This document shows, one piece after another, positions 1 through 6,915 of a stretch of 8,958 bases of DNA. Positions within the stretch are counted from its first letter, which is position 1, and each line of letters starts with the position of its first letter. The stretch covers positions 1 through 8,958 of the forward strand of contig JAUXCV010000053.1 of the NCBI GenBank assembly GCA_030618675.1, read 5' to 3'. This DNA is from Acidimicrobiia bacterium. Lineage in GTDB: Bacteria; Actinomycetota; Acidimicrobiia; Spongiisociales; UBA5794. The position numbers and the translations under genes were made by a program. Under the pieces are notes generated by a model. That model saw only the letters and a program-made list of their open reading frames with translations. It did no database searches and was not told the origin of the DNA.

Positions 1-602
1 GCGTCGGCCTGACGCTGACCCCTCGTGCACTCCTCGCCGCCGGGGAGCGTCCGGAACTCGTCGGCTCGCTCGTCGAGTGCCTGGAAGAAGACGCGACCTT
101 CCACCCCCGGCAACACGCCCGACACCCGCCACGCCGATTCATCGAGCGTCGGCTGACCGGTCACGTACCGCTCAGCGAATACCTGCTGTTCATCTCGGTG
201 CGTGACCCGTCGCTGGCGAGCCGTCAGGCGCCCCACACCGACGAGATCCAACGACTCCGAATGATCCAACGTCGACCTGTCGGCTCCGGCTACTGCGAGA
301 CGGGTCGTCGCCAACGCCCTGTCGAACGTCATGCCACCGGCGGCGAGACGGAACTGGAACCGGCGATGCTTCTTCATCCACCGCGCCGCGTACACCAGAT
401 CCGATGCCGTCCCCCGTGACACGTCGAACCGTGACATCACCCACTCAGCCGTCGACCTCGAACCCGTCGACCCCGCGATGTTGACCTTGTCCAGATCGTT
501 GACGATGACCGCCTGACGATTCCGCAGATCAGAGATCTTCTCCTCCATCGAACGGAAGTCCTCTTCCATCTCAGACACGGGGCGGGTAGACCACAACATC
601 AT
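1..602 (-). CDS. DUF222 / 13E12-repeat family protein, probable HNH endonuclease (3' end outside window)
   Basis: An open frame without stops runs from an ATG at 602 to the left edge, giving 200 codons. It has the usual DUF222 layout: an N-terminal helical stretch (about residues 10-40), a G-S-T-G-S-R-S-T-A-E-W segment (44-54), a basic helix with W75-M-K-K, a G-G-M-T-F-D-R-A-L patch (89-97), and the late signature LPGVEGRVFFQALDERAD (164-181) followed by R-G-Q-R-Q-A-D (194-200). In this family the DUF222 region is normally followed by a C-terminal HNH nuclease domain, which would lie outside the window, so nuclease activity is inferred. Such proteins occur in many copies in actinobacterial genomes and their role is unsettled. 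Start: ATG codons at 602 and 599 are in frame, an in-frame stop lies at 617-615, and no Shine-Dalgarno is visible. A TACGTT box six bases before 602 favours a leaderless start. A GTG at 578 is an alternative. The family call is firm; the HNH domain is not seen. Confidence 0.85.
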   Translation of the reverse strand, partial: MMLWSTRPVSEMEEDFRSMEEKISDLRNRQAVIVNDLDKVNIAGSTGSRSTAEWVMSRFDVSRGTASDLVYAARWMKKHRRFQFRLAAGGMTFDRALATTRLAVAGADRSTLDHSESLDLVGVGRLTARQRRVTHRDEQQVFAERYVTGQPTLDESAWRVSGVLPGVEGRVFFQALDERADEFRTLPGGEECTRGQRQAD

Positions 603-608
603 GAGAAC

Positions 609-614
609 AACGTA
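609..614 (-). promoter_or_regulatory. -10-like box TACGTT, possible leaderless promoter of the DUF222 gene
   Basis: Read on the minus strand, TACGTT fits TAnnnT and is followed by six bases and then the ATG at 602, so the predicted transcription start falls on or next to the start codon. The surrounding 603-665 stretch is much richer in A/T than the coding DNA around it. No clear -35 hexamer was found. Confidence 0.4.
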
Positions 615-729
615 TCAAATCCGTGTGACAGAAAAGACACGAAAACATGCATTCCCAGAAGAAATCTTGGAGAGATCCCGCGGTGAGTGAAGCGTGCAAG
701 TACCCCTGGTTCCGCCACCGGCCATCGGA

Positions 730-735
730 TACGAT
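730..735 (+). promoter_or_regulatory. -10-like box TACGAT upstream of the small membrane protein gene
   Basis: TACGAT fits the TAnnnT -10 pattern and lies 24 bases before the ATG at 760. This would give a leader of about 18 nt containing the Shine-Dalgarno. The same hexamer occurs before mfd on the other strand. The segment 17 bases upstream (TGGTTC, 707-712) matches -35 poorly. Confidence 0.35.
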
Positions 736-747
736 GGAGGTACCTTC

Positions 748-756
748 GAGGGAGAG
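748..756 (+). promoter_or_regulatory. Shine-Dalgarno deciding the start of the small membrane protein
   Basis: GAGGGAGAG contains a GGAG core five bases before the ATG at 760. This supports the 73-residue form over the in-frame ATG at 694, which has no comparable site. Confidence 0.6.
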
Positions 757-759
757 AAC

Positions 760-981
760 ATGCAGCTGCTCTTTGGAATGCTTCTCTTGATCGCCGGACT
801 CGCGGTCACGGTCTCGGCTCTGCCACTGACGCATCGATTCGCCCAAGTCCTACCGCACCGGACCCTCAGCAGAGGCCAGGTCGAGCAACTTGCTTCGACG
901 ACATTCCTCACTGCATTCATCGGCCTTCTGATGACCGTGACCGGTGTCATGGCGGTCCTGATCGAGGTACTGCCGAACTGA
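760..981 (+). CDS. Small two-helix membrane protein, function unknown
   Basis: This 73-residue protein has two hydrophobic segments, about residues 3-22 (LLFGMLLLIAGLAVTVSAL) and 48-69 (TFLTAFIGLLMTVTGVMAVL core). They are joined by a polar, basic loop (HRFAQVLPHRTLSRGQVEQ) that would be cytoplasmic by the positive-inside rule, leaving both termini outside; this is inference. The frame is open back to an ATG at 694. I chose the ATG at 760 because GGAG at 751-754 sits five bases before it and the protein then begins directly with a membrane helix, whereas the longer version adds a Pro/Gly-rich, non-conserved-looking stretch. It is the only rightward gene here, divergent from DUF222 and convergent with the lipoprotein gene. 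I do not recognise the family. Clear SD plus coherent transmembrane pattern make a real gene likely. Confidence 0.7.
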   Translation: MQLLFGMLLLIAGLAVTVSALPLTHRFAQVLPHRTLSRGQVEQLASTTFLTAFIGLLMTVTGVMAVLIEVLPN

Positions 982-1009
982 CCGGCGTAGACAATGAGCT
1001 GGGTCGATC

Positions 1010-1036
1010 GCAGTGACACGGAGGCTCGGTCGCTGT
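1010..1036. terminator. Weak hairpin between convergent genes, possible bidirectional terminator
   Basis: CAGTGAC (1011-1017) can pair with GTCGCTG (1029-1035), with one G-U wobble and an 11-base loop, in the 61-base gap between the stop codons at 981 and 1043. No T-tract follows on either side, so this is not a canonical intrinsic terminator. The call relies mainly on its position. Confidence 0.2.
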
Positions 1037-1042
1037 CGATGG

Positions 1043-1912
1043 TCAACCACTCGCATCTATCACACCGGCTTCTTGCAGGGCGATCATCCAACGGTTCGCC
1101 ATGATCTCGTCGCCGGCATCGGTGGGATGGAGTGCGTCCCGGAGATCGCTCAGATTGAACCCGGTCTCCATGTCGACGACGATCACCGACGAATCATCGG
1201 TTGAGAGACCGGCGAACGACGCAACGGCATCGTTGAAGGCGGGCAGGTCCTCGGTACACCACACAGCCGGCGTGTCGCACGGGATGATCTGAGCGACGAG
1301 GATCGTGATATCGGGACTCACCGCCTGCAGGCCGGCGACGAACGACTCGAGTTCATCAGCGGTTCCGGCGGGTCCCTGGCCATGGGAGAGATCGTTGGTG
1401 CCGAGGTGCACGAGAGCAACATCGGGTTGGAGAACTTCCACACTCGCCGTGACATCAACGACTACATCCTGGATGTGGGCACCCCACAACGCTTCATGAT
1501 CCTCATCGAAAACGGTGGGGCACGCGTACGGTCCACCCCTGTGGGGCGCCGAGTATCTGCCCACGAAATCAAAGGCGACTTCGTCATCATCCAATGCTCC
1601 GTTGAGGTAGCAGCGGTATGTGGCCCAACCCGTTGAGCCCGCCGTGATCGAATCCCCGATCGCCATGATCGTGAGCGGATGAACGGTCGTCGTTGGCTCC
1701 GGCACAGCCGTTGTGGTCGTGGATTCAGTCATAGTCGCCGTGGACGACGACCCAAGAGTCGTGGTCGGAGCGGGCGTCGTCGCCGAACCGCCACCCTTCG
1801 TGTCGCCGCATGCAGCCAGCATCATGATGACCAGGATCAACGGGATGAACCATCTCCAGGCGAACCGATCGCAGAGTCCCGCTGACGAGCCCGGGTTCAG
1901 TCGCTCGGCCAC
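1043..1912 (-). CDS. SGNH/GDSL-family lipoprotein esterase
   Basis: This 289-residue protein has a lipoprotein signal: basic N-terminus, hydrophobic core (about 22-34) and lipobox L32-A-A-C35, so lipid attachment at Cys35 and display on the outer face of the membrane are expected. A Ser/Thr/Pro-rich linker (about 40-79) follows. The SGNH hydrolase domain then shows block I GDSIT (86-90, nucleophile Ser88), the Gly block at FVG (Gly118), a D-H-E-x-x-x-G segment (138-144), block III GTND (171-174, Asn173) and block V D259-x-x-H262. All expected catalytic and oxyanion residues are present. Cys101, Cys131, Cys212 and Cys219 could form disulfides. The family hydrolyses ester bonds, often acetyl groups on glycans or lipids, but the substrate cannot be told. 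The GTG start at 1912 overlaps the mfd stop by 16 bases and has no clear Shine-Dalgarno, suggesting translational coupling to mfd, although no functional link is known. Confidence 0.88.
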   Translation of the reverse strand: MAERLNPGSSAGLCDRFAWRWFIPLILVIMMLAACGDTKGGGSATTPAPTTTLGSSSTATMTESTTTTAVPEPTTTVHPLTIMAIGDSITAGSTGWATYRCYLNGALDDDEVAFDFVGRYSAPHRGGPYACPTVFDEDHEALWGAHIQDVVVDVTASVEVLQPDVALVHLGTNDLSHGQGPAGTADELESFVAGLQAVSPDITILVAQIIPCDTPAVWCTEDLPAFNDAVASFAGLSTDDSSVIVVDMETGFNLSDLRDALHPTDAGDEIMANRWMIALQEAGVIDASG

Positions 1913-4900
1913 ATCGACCGCAGAAACTCGAGCAACGTTGCGGCTACATCACTCTTCGGGGCCGGGATGAACAAGGTCGAACCCCGGATCACACCCCGGC
2001 TTTGGATGCGCTCCAGCCGGACCTCCTGTGACGGACGCAGGTCGACCTTCGAAAGACGGATCTCGTCGCGCACCTGAACGATCTCGTCAAGACCCACCCG
2101 CAAGGCCTCGACACGGAGCCGCGCCACGGAGATGAGTTCGGCGGCCTCGACCGGCAGCGATCCGAAACGGTCTTCCCACTCGGACACCACGTCGTCAACC
2201 TCTTCCTCAGTCGTTGCAGCGGCAAGACGGCGATACGCCTCGAGTCGCCCATCGGCATCGGGAACATACGCGTCGGTGAGCCGCGCATCGAGTGGCAGGT
2301 CGATCCTGATCTCGTGCTTCTCTGTGCGCTCGATCGGTTCGCCCTTCAGCTCCCGAACGGCCTCCGCCACGAGTTCCGTGTAGAGATCGAAGCCGACGGC
2401 GGCGATCTGGCCCGACTGGGTCTCGGAAAGGATGCTTCCAGCTCCGCGAATCTCGAGATCCCGCATCGCCAGTTCGAATCCCGACCCGAGGTCGGAGAAC
2501 TCGCCGATGGCTTCGAGCCTGCGATACGCGTTCTCTCCGATCCTCTCCTCCGGTGGGTGGAACAGGTAGGCGTACGCACGTTGGCTCGACCTCCCGACCC
2601 TGCCGCGCAGCTGGTAGAGCTGGGCAAGACCGAGCCGGTCGGCTCGCTCGGCGATCAGCGTGTTCACCTGGGGCAAGTCGAGGCCGGATTCGATGATCGT
2701 GGTGGCGACAAGGACGTCATAGTCGCCGTTCCAGAAGTCGTACATGACCTGCTCGAGGTGGCCCTCGTTCATCTGTCCATGTGCGACTGCGTACCGGGCA
2801 TCCGGAACGAGATCGCGAAGCCGGGCAACGGCGTGGTCGATCGATTGAACGCGGTTGTGAACGTAGAACACCTGCCCCTCGCGAAGCATCTCCCGCCGGA
2901 TCGCGGCAGACACGGCCTGCTCATCGTTCGGACCGACGTAGGTCAGGATGGGGTGACGATCCTCGGGGGCAGTCCTGATCTTGCTGACCTCGCGGATTCC
3001 GGTGAGCGCCATCTCCAGCGTCCTCGGGATCGGTGTCGCCGTGAGCGTAAGCACGTCGACTGAAGCTCGCAGTGCCTTCAGTTTGTCCTTGGCTGAGACA
3101 CCGAATCGTTGCTCCTCGTCGACTACCAGGAGCCCAAGATCGTTGAACTCTATGTCTGCGGAGAGCAACCGGTGAGTGCCGACGACTGCATCGACTGAGC
3201 CGTCCGCTATGCCCGCGATGACCTTTCGCTGCTGCGCCGGCGTGAGGAAGCGGCTCAGCATCTCCACCCGAATCGGGAAGGGAGCGAAGCGCTCTTCCAT
3301 CGTCGCGAAATGCTGCTGGGCCAGGAGGGTGGTCGGGACGAGAATCGCCGCCTGTTTGTCGTCCTGAACGGCTTTGAACACGGCACGCAGCGCAACTTCG
3401 GTCTTCCCGAACCCGACGTCGCCGAAGACGAGGCGATCCATCGGAGCATCGAGCTCCATGTCCCGCTTCACATCGGCGATCGCCGTCAACTGGTCCGGCG
3501 TCTCCTCGTAGGGGAACGCTGCCTCGAACTCTCCCTGCCACGGAGTGTCCGGATCGAAGGAGTGACCGGCAACGGCAGCCCTCATCTTGTGCAGCTCGAC
3601 CACGGCCTCAGCCACGACCGCGATCTCTTTGCGGACCCTCTTGCGTGTCTGGGACCAGTCGGTACCGCCCATCCGCGACAGCCGGGGAGTCTCACCACCG
3701 GTGTAGCGGCGGACCGCCGCAAGTTGGTCTGTGGGAACGTACAGCCGATCTCCGGCGGCGTACTCCACAAGCAGGTAGTCGCGTGCCGCTCCTGCCATGT
3801 CGCGGTGCACGAGACCCTCGAATCGGCCGACGCCATGGTGGTGATGGACGACGAAGTCGCCGGGGTTCAGGTCCCGGTAGGCCTCGTCATGCCGTTCGCC
3901 CCTTCCCTTGCGCACGGTCCGGTGCGCTCTGCGGCGCCCCGCCACTTCCCGTTCTCCGACGACGGCAACCTCCATGGCCGGGAAGACGAAGCCGAGATGG
4001 ATGCCGATCGGCAGGACGGATGATTCGACGGAAGCCAACTCGTCGACGACGGGAAGCCCCGCCCCGGACTCGGCGAGAAGCCCTGAGACCCGCTCGGCGG
4101 CTGAGCGCCCATCCATGGCGATGATGACATCGATCCCACGACCGGCCCATTCCGTGATCGATGACGCGACCGAGTCGGGATCACCTGCCGTCGCCCCGAA
4201 CCCGCGCATCTCGTAACCGTCGTCCCCCGGCGATGCCGGCACGGGTGGTGCGTCGAGAACGTCGACCCCGGGACCCACCTCGAGTGAGAGATAGAGCGGG
4301 GGGTGCGATGCCGCTTCCGGCCCGTCCTTGCCCCACGTGCCGGAGAGTGCAACGGCGAGGTCCGCTTCCTCCCCGATCAGGTCACGGCATCGGTCTTTCG
4401 CCCGAAAGGGATCGAACAGCACGATGATCGCATCGGTCTCATCGATGATCGTCCTCGGCGGCGCAAGCCAGGGCAGCCACGACTCGATGCCCTGGAAACG
4501 GATCCCTTCTGAGATGCGTTCCCAGGTCGACGCCCCCCACGGTGCTTCCACGAGAAACCGTGCTGCTTGAACACGCATCTCGTCGGAGATGAGCACTTCA
4601 CCAGCTGGGAATACGTCGATCTCATCGATCGTGCCTTCAGACCGTTGCGTCGAAACAGCGAACGACCGAATCTCTTCGACGGTGTCGCCCCAGAAATCGA
4701 TCCGATGGGGCTGCGGCGCCTGGGGCGAGAACACATCGATGATGCCTCCACGCACAGCGAACTCTCCCCTGCTCTCGACCCGGTCCGTCCGTCGATAACC
4801 AAGATCCGTCAGATCGCGAACGAATTCATCGAACGGGGTATCCATGTCGGTTGTGACACGGATCGGCTCGACGGATGTGGGACTGAGTCGCTGTGTGACC

Positions 4901-5244
4901 GCTCTCACCGATGCCACGATGATCGCCTGCTCGTCGCTCGCCAGCGCGTGGCGGGCAACGATACGATCCGACATCGTGGAGATGCTCGGCGAGACGTGTT
5001 CGAACGGCAGGGTCTCCCATGCCGGCAGGTGATAGACACCGGGTGAGAACAGGGCGACATCCTCCGAAAGATCCTCCGCTTCCCGCTCCCCCGGTACAAC
5101 ACCGATGACGCTGCGTCCGGTGCGATCTGCGATCCCCGCCAGGATGACGGATCGCAGCGCTGGTGGCACAACGAACCGCCCCGGAATCGGCGGGACGAGA
5201 TCACGACCGAAGCGTTTGAGCACGGAGATGAGCGGTGCGGCCAC
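1897..5244 (-). CDS. mfd: Transcription-repair coupling factor Mfd
   Basis: Mfd binds RNA polymerase stalled at DNA lesions, releases it by ATP-driven translocation and recruits UvrA. This 1115-residue protein (E. coli 1148) has all the parts: the UvrB-like N-terminal module with WETLPFEHVSPS (76-87) and GGIIDVFSP (166-174); the RNA-polymerase-interacting domain starting near 462 (FVVHHHHGVGRFEGL); Walker A GDVGFGKT (608-615); the DEEQ box (709-712); motif III TAT (735-737); VATTIIESGLDLP (846-858); motif VI QLRGRVGRS (878-886); the TRG region with MRDLEIRGAGS (927-937); and a C-terminal regulatory domain (about 975-1100). The frame is open to 5496, but the extra residues are Arg-rich and unlike Mfd and would overlap the SDR gene by about 215 bases. 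The GTG at 5244 fits the family's length and lies just behind a TACGAT box. The upstream SDR gene stops 35 bases before it. Confidence 0.97.
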   Translation of the reverse strand: MAAPLISVLKRFGRDLVPPIPGRFVVPPALRSVILAGIADRTGRSVIGVVPGEREAEDLSEDVALFSPGVYHLPAWETLPFEHVSPSISTMSDRIVARHALASDEQAIIVASVRAVTQRLSPTSVEPIRVTTDMDTPFDEFVRDLTDLGYRRTDRVESRGEFAVRGGIIDVFSPQAPQPHRIDFWGDTVEEIRSFAVSTQRSEGTIDEIDVFPAGEVLISDEMRVQAARFLVEAPWGASTWERISEGIRFQGIESWLPWLAPPRTIIDETDAIIVLFDPFRAKDRCRDLIGEEADLAVALSGTWGKDGPEAASHPPLYLSLEVGPGVDVLDAPPVPASPGDDGYEMRGFGATAGDPDSVASSITEWAGRGIDVIIAMDGRSAAERVSGLLAESGAGLPVVDELASVESSVLPIGIHLGFVFPAMEVAVVGEREVAGRRRAHRTVRKGRGERHDEAYRDLNPGDFVVHHHHGVGRFEGLVHRDMAGAARDYLLVEYAAGDRLYVPTDQLAAVRRYTGGETPRLSRMGGTDWSQTRKRVRKEIAVVAEAVVELHKMRAAVAGHSFDPDTPWQGEFEAAFPYEETPDQLTAIADVKRDMELDAPMDRLVFGDVGFGKTEVALRAVFKAVQDDKQAAILVPTTLLAQQHFATMEERFAPFPIRVEMLSRFLTPAQQRKVIAGIADGSVDAVVGTHRLLSADIEFNDLGLLVVDEEQRFGVSAKDKLKALRASVDVLTLTATPIPRTLEMALTGIREVSKIRTAPEDRHPILTYVGPNDEQAVSAAIRREMLREGQVFYVHNRVQSIDHAVARLRDLVPDARYAVAHGQMNEGHLEQVMYDFWNGDYDVLVATTIIESGLDLPQVNTLIAERADRLGLAQLYQLRGRVGRSSQRAYAYLFHPPEERIGENAYRRLEAIGEFSDLGSGFELAMRDLEIRGAGSILSETQSGQIAAVGFDLYTELVAEAVRELKGEPIERTEKHEIRIDLPLDARLTDAYVPDADGRLEAYRRLAAATTEEEVDDVVSEWEDRFGSLPVEAAELISVARLRVEALRVGLDEIVQVRDEIRLSKVDLRPSQEVRLERIQSRGVIRGSTLFIPAPKSDVAATLLEFLRSMWPSD

Positions 5245-5252
5245 GAGAAGGC

Positions 5253-5258
5253 ATCGTA
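5253..5258 (-). promoter_or_regulatory. -10-like box TACGAT, possible leaderless promoter of mfd
   Basis: On the minus strand TACGAT is followed by eight bases and then the GTG at 5244, with no Shine-Dalgarno between. A CTGACG sequence 19 bases further upstream is a four-of-six match to TTGACA at long spacing. The arrangement suggests a leaderless mfd transcript starting within the gap after the SDR gene, in addition to any read-through. Confidence 0.4.
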
Positions 5259-5279
5259 CCGACCGATGGGTGCAACACG

Positions 5280-6257
5280 TCAGCCCTGGATGAGGCCCTC
5301 GTTGCCGAGCCATTCGACCGTTCGTCTGAATGTCTCGCTGAGCGGGGTGTACGTCATCCCCAGTTCGTTGATCGACAGGGACGCGTCGAACCGATGGCCG
5401 TGGAGAAGCGTTCGCAGCATCTCGGTGCAGACGGGTCCGTCTCCTCCGATCAGACCTGCCGCTACTGCGATCGGATACGCGAACATGCCGCTCCACGGTG
5501 GAAGAACGATCGGATCGATAGCGCGATCTGCCGCCTGCGCCAGCATGGCCACCGCAGGGCGTATCCCGACCGTCGCGCCGCTCACGAGATATCGCGCCCC
5601 GTGTCTCCCGCGGATCGCAGCAGCAAGGTGAGCCCGCGCCGTGTCGTGGATGTCAACAATCGAGAGCGTCGTATCGATCACGATCGGCCGCTGCATGCTC
5701 AATGCGTAGCGGAGCAGCAGGGCCGACCCATCGGCCCGACCGGGACCCTGTACGGACGACGGATTGACGGCGATCGCTTCGATCCGTCGCCTCTCTGTCT
5801 CATCGAAGAACGCTCGCTCACCGAGGTACTTCGACCGTGCGTAGTGCGAGAGGAAACGGCCCGCATGAGGAGTCCGTTCATCACCGACCGTGCCCGCCGG
5901 CTCCCCGATCGCTGCAGCGGACGACGTCAGCACGATTCTCCGAACACCGGCATCGGCAGCGGCGCGGACGACCGCCCGCACGAGATCGACGTTGACCCGG
6001 TACATCGCACCCGGATCGTTCGGGCACATCGTGTTCACGCCGGCCACGTGATAGACGACATCGCACCCGGACATGCCCGAGCGGAGTGCCTCCTCGTTGG
6101 ACAGGTCACCCAGGACCGGCGTGCCTCCATTTCGGACGATCGACTCAGCGGCTGCATCTGAACGGGCCAATCCGCGCACGGCGATCCCCGAACCGACCAG
6201 GTGCTGCACGACCGCACCCCCAACGAATCCCGACCCGCCGGTGACGAACGCGGTCAA
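5280..6257 (-). CDS. NAD(P)-dependent epimerase/reductase, extended SDR family
   Basis: This 325-residue Rossmann-fold enzyme has the extended-SDR nucleotide motif TGGSGFVG (6-13), the D51-L dinucleotide contact, the HVAG segment (70-73), the catalytic Ser in LTSSAA (112 or 113), Y139-x-x-x-K143 and a VNPSSVQGPG loop (164-173). The C-terminal pattern (LGMTYTPLSETFRRTVEWL, 299-317) resembles dihydroflavonol-reductase-like and HpnA-like SDRs, which act on sugar-nucleotide or lipid-linked substrates; the substrate cannot be assigned. Start choice is uncertain: TTG 6257 gives a normal SDR N-terminus (MTAFVTGG), while in-frame TTG 6266 and GTG 6281 lie inside the heptamer array, and a stop at 6308-6306 excludes anything earlier. 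No Shine-Dalgarno is visible for any of them. It follows pgsA, with the inverted heptamer element filling the gap, and precedes mfd by 35 bases. Confidence 0.85.
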   Translation of the reverse strand: MTAFVTGGSGFVGGAVVQHLVGSGIAVRGLARSDAAAESIVRNGGTPVLGDLSNEEALRSGMSGCDVVYHVAGVNTMCPNDPGAMYRVNVDLVRAVVRAAADAGVRRIVLTSSAAAIGEPAGTVGDERTPHAGRFLSHYARSKYLGERAFFDETERRRIEAIAVNPSSVQGPGRADGSALLLRYALSMQRPIVIDTTLSIVDIHDTARAHLAAAIRGRHGARYLVSGATVGIRPAVAMLAQAADRAIDPIVLPPWSGMFAYPIAVAAGLIGGDGPVCTEMLRTLLHGHRFDASLSINELGMTYTPLSETFRRTVEWLGNEGLIQG

Positions 6258-6259
6258 GA

Positions 6260-6344
6260 GAGACAACAGACCACAGACCACAGACCACAGAACGCACCCC
6301 CCCGGTCAACGAACTGTTGTCTGTCGTCCGTTGTCTGTGGTCTC
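6260..6344. repeat. Inverted pair of heptamer arrays (unit GACCACA) between pgsA and the SDR gene
   Basis: The left arm (6260-6290) holds GACAACA, three exact GACCACA units and the start of a degenerate fifth. The right arm (6314-6344) holds four diverged units in opposite orientation. Aligned against each other's complement, the 31-base arms agree at 26 positions, and one of the five mismatches becomes a G-U pair in minus-strand RNA. The 23-base spacer contains seven consecutive C (6297-6303). The minus-strand transcript would fold into a long imperfect hairpin starting eight bases after the pgsA stop and ending at the SDR start. It could act as an attenuator, a start-site mask, an mRNA stabiliser or a protein-binding site; none is shown. 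It is not a canonical terminator since no U-tract follows. I do not recognise a named family. Confidence 0.85.
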
Positions 6345-6351
6345 ATCAGCT

Positions 6352-6906
6352 TCAGTCCTTCGATCGGCTTGTGGTGAAGACCGATCGGAACTTCGAGAAG
6401 TAGTCGCCGGCTGAGATAACGGTCGAGACGACGGCGGCCGCCATCAGCCACTCGTCCAGTCTCCACGGGCCAATCGAGATGTCGAGGCGAAGGATCGCGA
6501 AGGAGATCGCTGTGAACTGAAGGGCCGCTTTCGACTTACCCCACATGCTCGGCGGGACCGTCCCCTGGTCGAGTGCGGCGACGCTCCGGAGTCCCATGAT
6601 CGCGATCTCACGCCCGACGATGATGAACGCCACCCAGGTCGAAACCGTTCCGATCTCGACGAGCGCCAACAACGCACCGGCGACGAGGATCTTGTCCGCC
6701 ACGGTGTCGAGGAACGCACCGAGTGTGCTCGTCAGTTGCCATCGCCGTGCGAGATAGCCGTCGGCGAAGTCGGTGAGCGCTGCGATCACGAACACGGCGG
6801 TTGCCAGGGCCCGCATGCCCGCATCGTCCGGGGCCACGAGAATGAGGGCCATCGCGATCGGAGTGAGTATCAATCGCGAGATGGCAAGGAGGTTCGGTAT
6901 CGACAT
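6352..6906 (-). CDS. pgsA: CDP-diacylglycerol--glycerol-3-phosphate 3-phosphatidyltransferase (phosphatidylglycerophosphate synthase)
   Basis: This integral membrane enzyme makes phosphatidylglycerophosphate from CDP-diacylglycerol and glycerol 3-phosphate, the committed step to phosphatidylglycerol and cardiolipin. The 184-residue protein has the complete CDP-alcohol phosphatidyltransferase motif D46-x2-D49-G50-x2-A53-R54-x8-G63-x3-D67-x3-D71. It begins with the family's N-terminal pattern (MSIPNLLAISRLILTPI) and contains VPPSMWGKSKAALQ (116-129), typical of PgsA rather than inositol-phosphate synthases. Hydrophobic segments near 10-25, 32-47, 72-88, 91-105, 127-141 and 151-166 fit a multi-pass protein. 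Length is normal for PgsA. The ATG at 6906 lies 33 bases after the glpK stop, lacks a Shine-Dalgarno, and sits nine bases behind a TACTAT box. The upstream glpK makes the glycerol 3-phosphate that this enzyme uses, so the pairing is metabolically sensible. Confidence 0.93.
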   Translation of the reverse strand: MSIPNLLAISRLILTPIAMALILVAPDDAGMRALATAVFVIAALTDFADGYLARRWQLTSTLGAFLDTVADKILVAGALLALVEIGTVSTWVAFIIVGREIAIMGLRSVAALDQGTVPPSMWGKSKAALQFTAISFAILRLDISIGPWRLDEWLMAAAVVSTVISAGDYFSKFRSVFTTSRSKD

Positions 6907-6915
6907 GCGAGTCAG

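Larger units (their letters stand above)
603..759. other. Divergent intergenic region
   Basis: This gap separates the leftward DUF222 gene from the rightward small membrane protein. The half next to DUF222 is A/T-rich (A-rich runs on the plus strand near 631-647). The other half carries a -10-like box and a Shine-Dalgarno for the small gene. I see no RNA gene or convincing inverted repeat here. Confidence 0.5.

Noticed and set aside
694..759. 22-residue N-terminal extension of the small membrane protein
   Set aside because: The ATG at 694 lacks a ribosome-binding site, while the ATG at 760 has GGAG at five-base spacing and begins directly with a membrane helix.
687..1091. Other overlapping frames around the small gene (plus 687-1016, minus 615-1091)
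   Set aside because: They mirror the small membrane protein or cross its stop region, and their products are Arg/Pro-rich without hydrophobic or domain pattern.
2314..3063. 249-codon open frame on the plus strand opposite mfd
   Set aside because: It is antisense to the helicase core of Mfd, which is fully conserved. The composition is that of a mirror frame.
3814..3862. Four consecutive His in Mfd (residues 467-470)
   Set aside because: This is the conserved V-H-x-x-H-G-V-G-R-F segment of the polymerase-interacting domain with His at the variable positions; it is not a tag or a metal site of note.
5245..5496. 84-residue N-terminal extension of Mfd
   Set aside because: The extension is Arg-rich, unlike any Mfd N-terminus, and overlaps the SDR gene. 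The GTG at 5244 gives the expected family length.
5235..6161. 308-codon open frame on the plus strand opposite the SDR gene
   Set aside because: It mirrors the SDR coding sequence; no motif, start signal or separate promoter was found.
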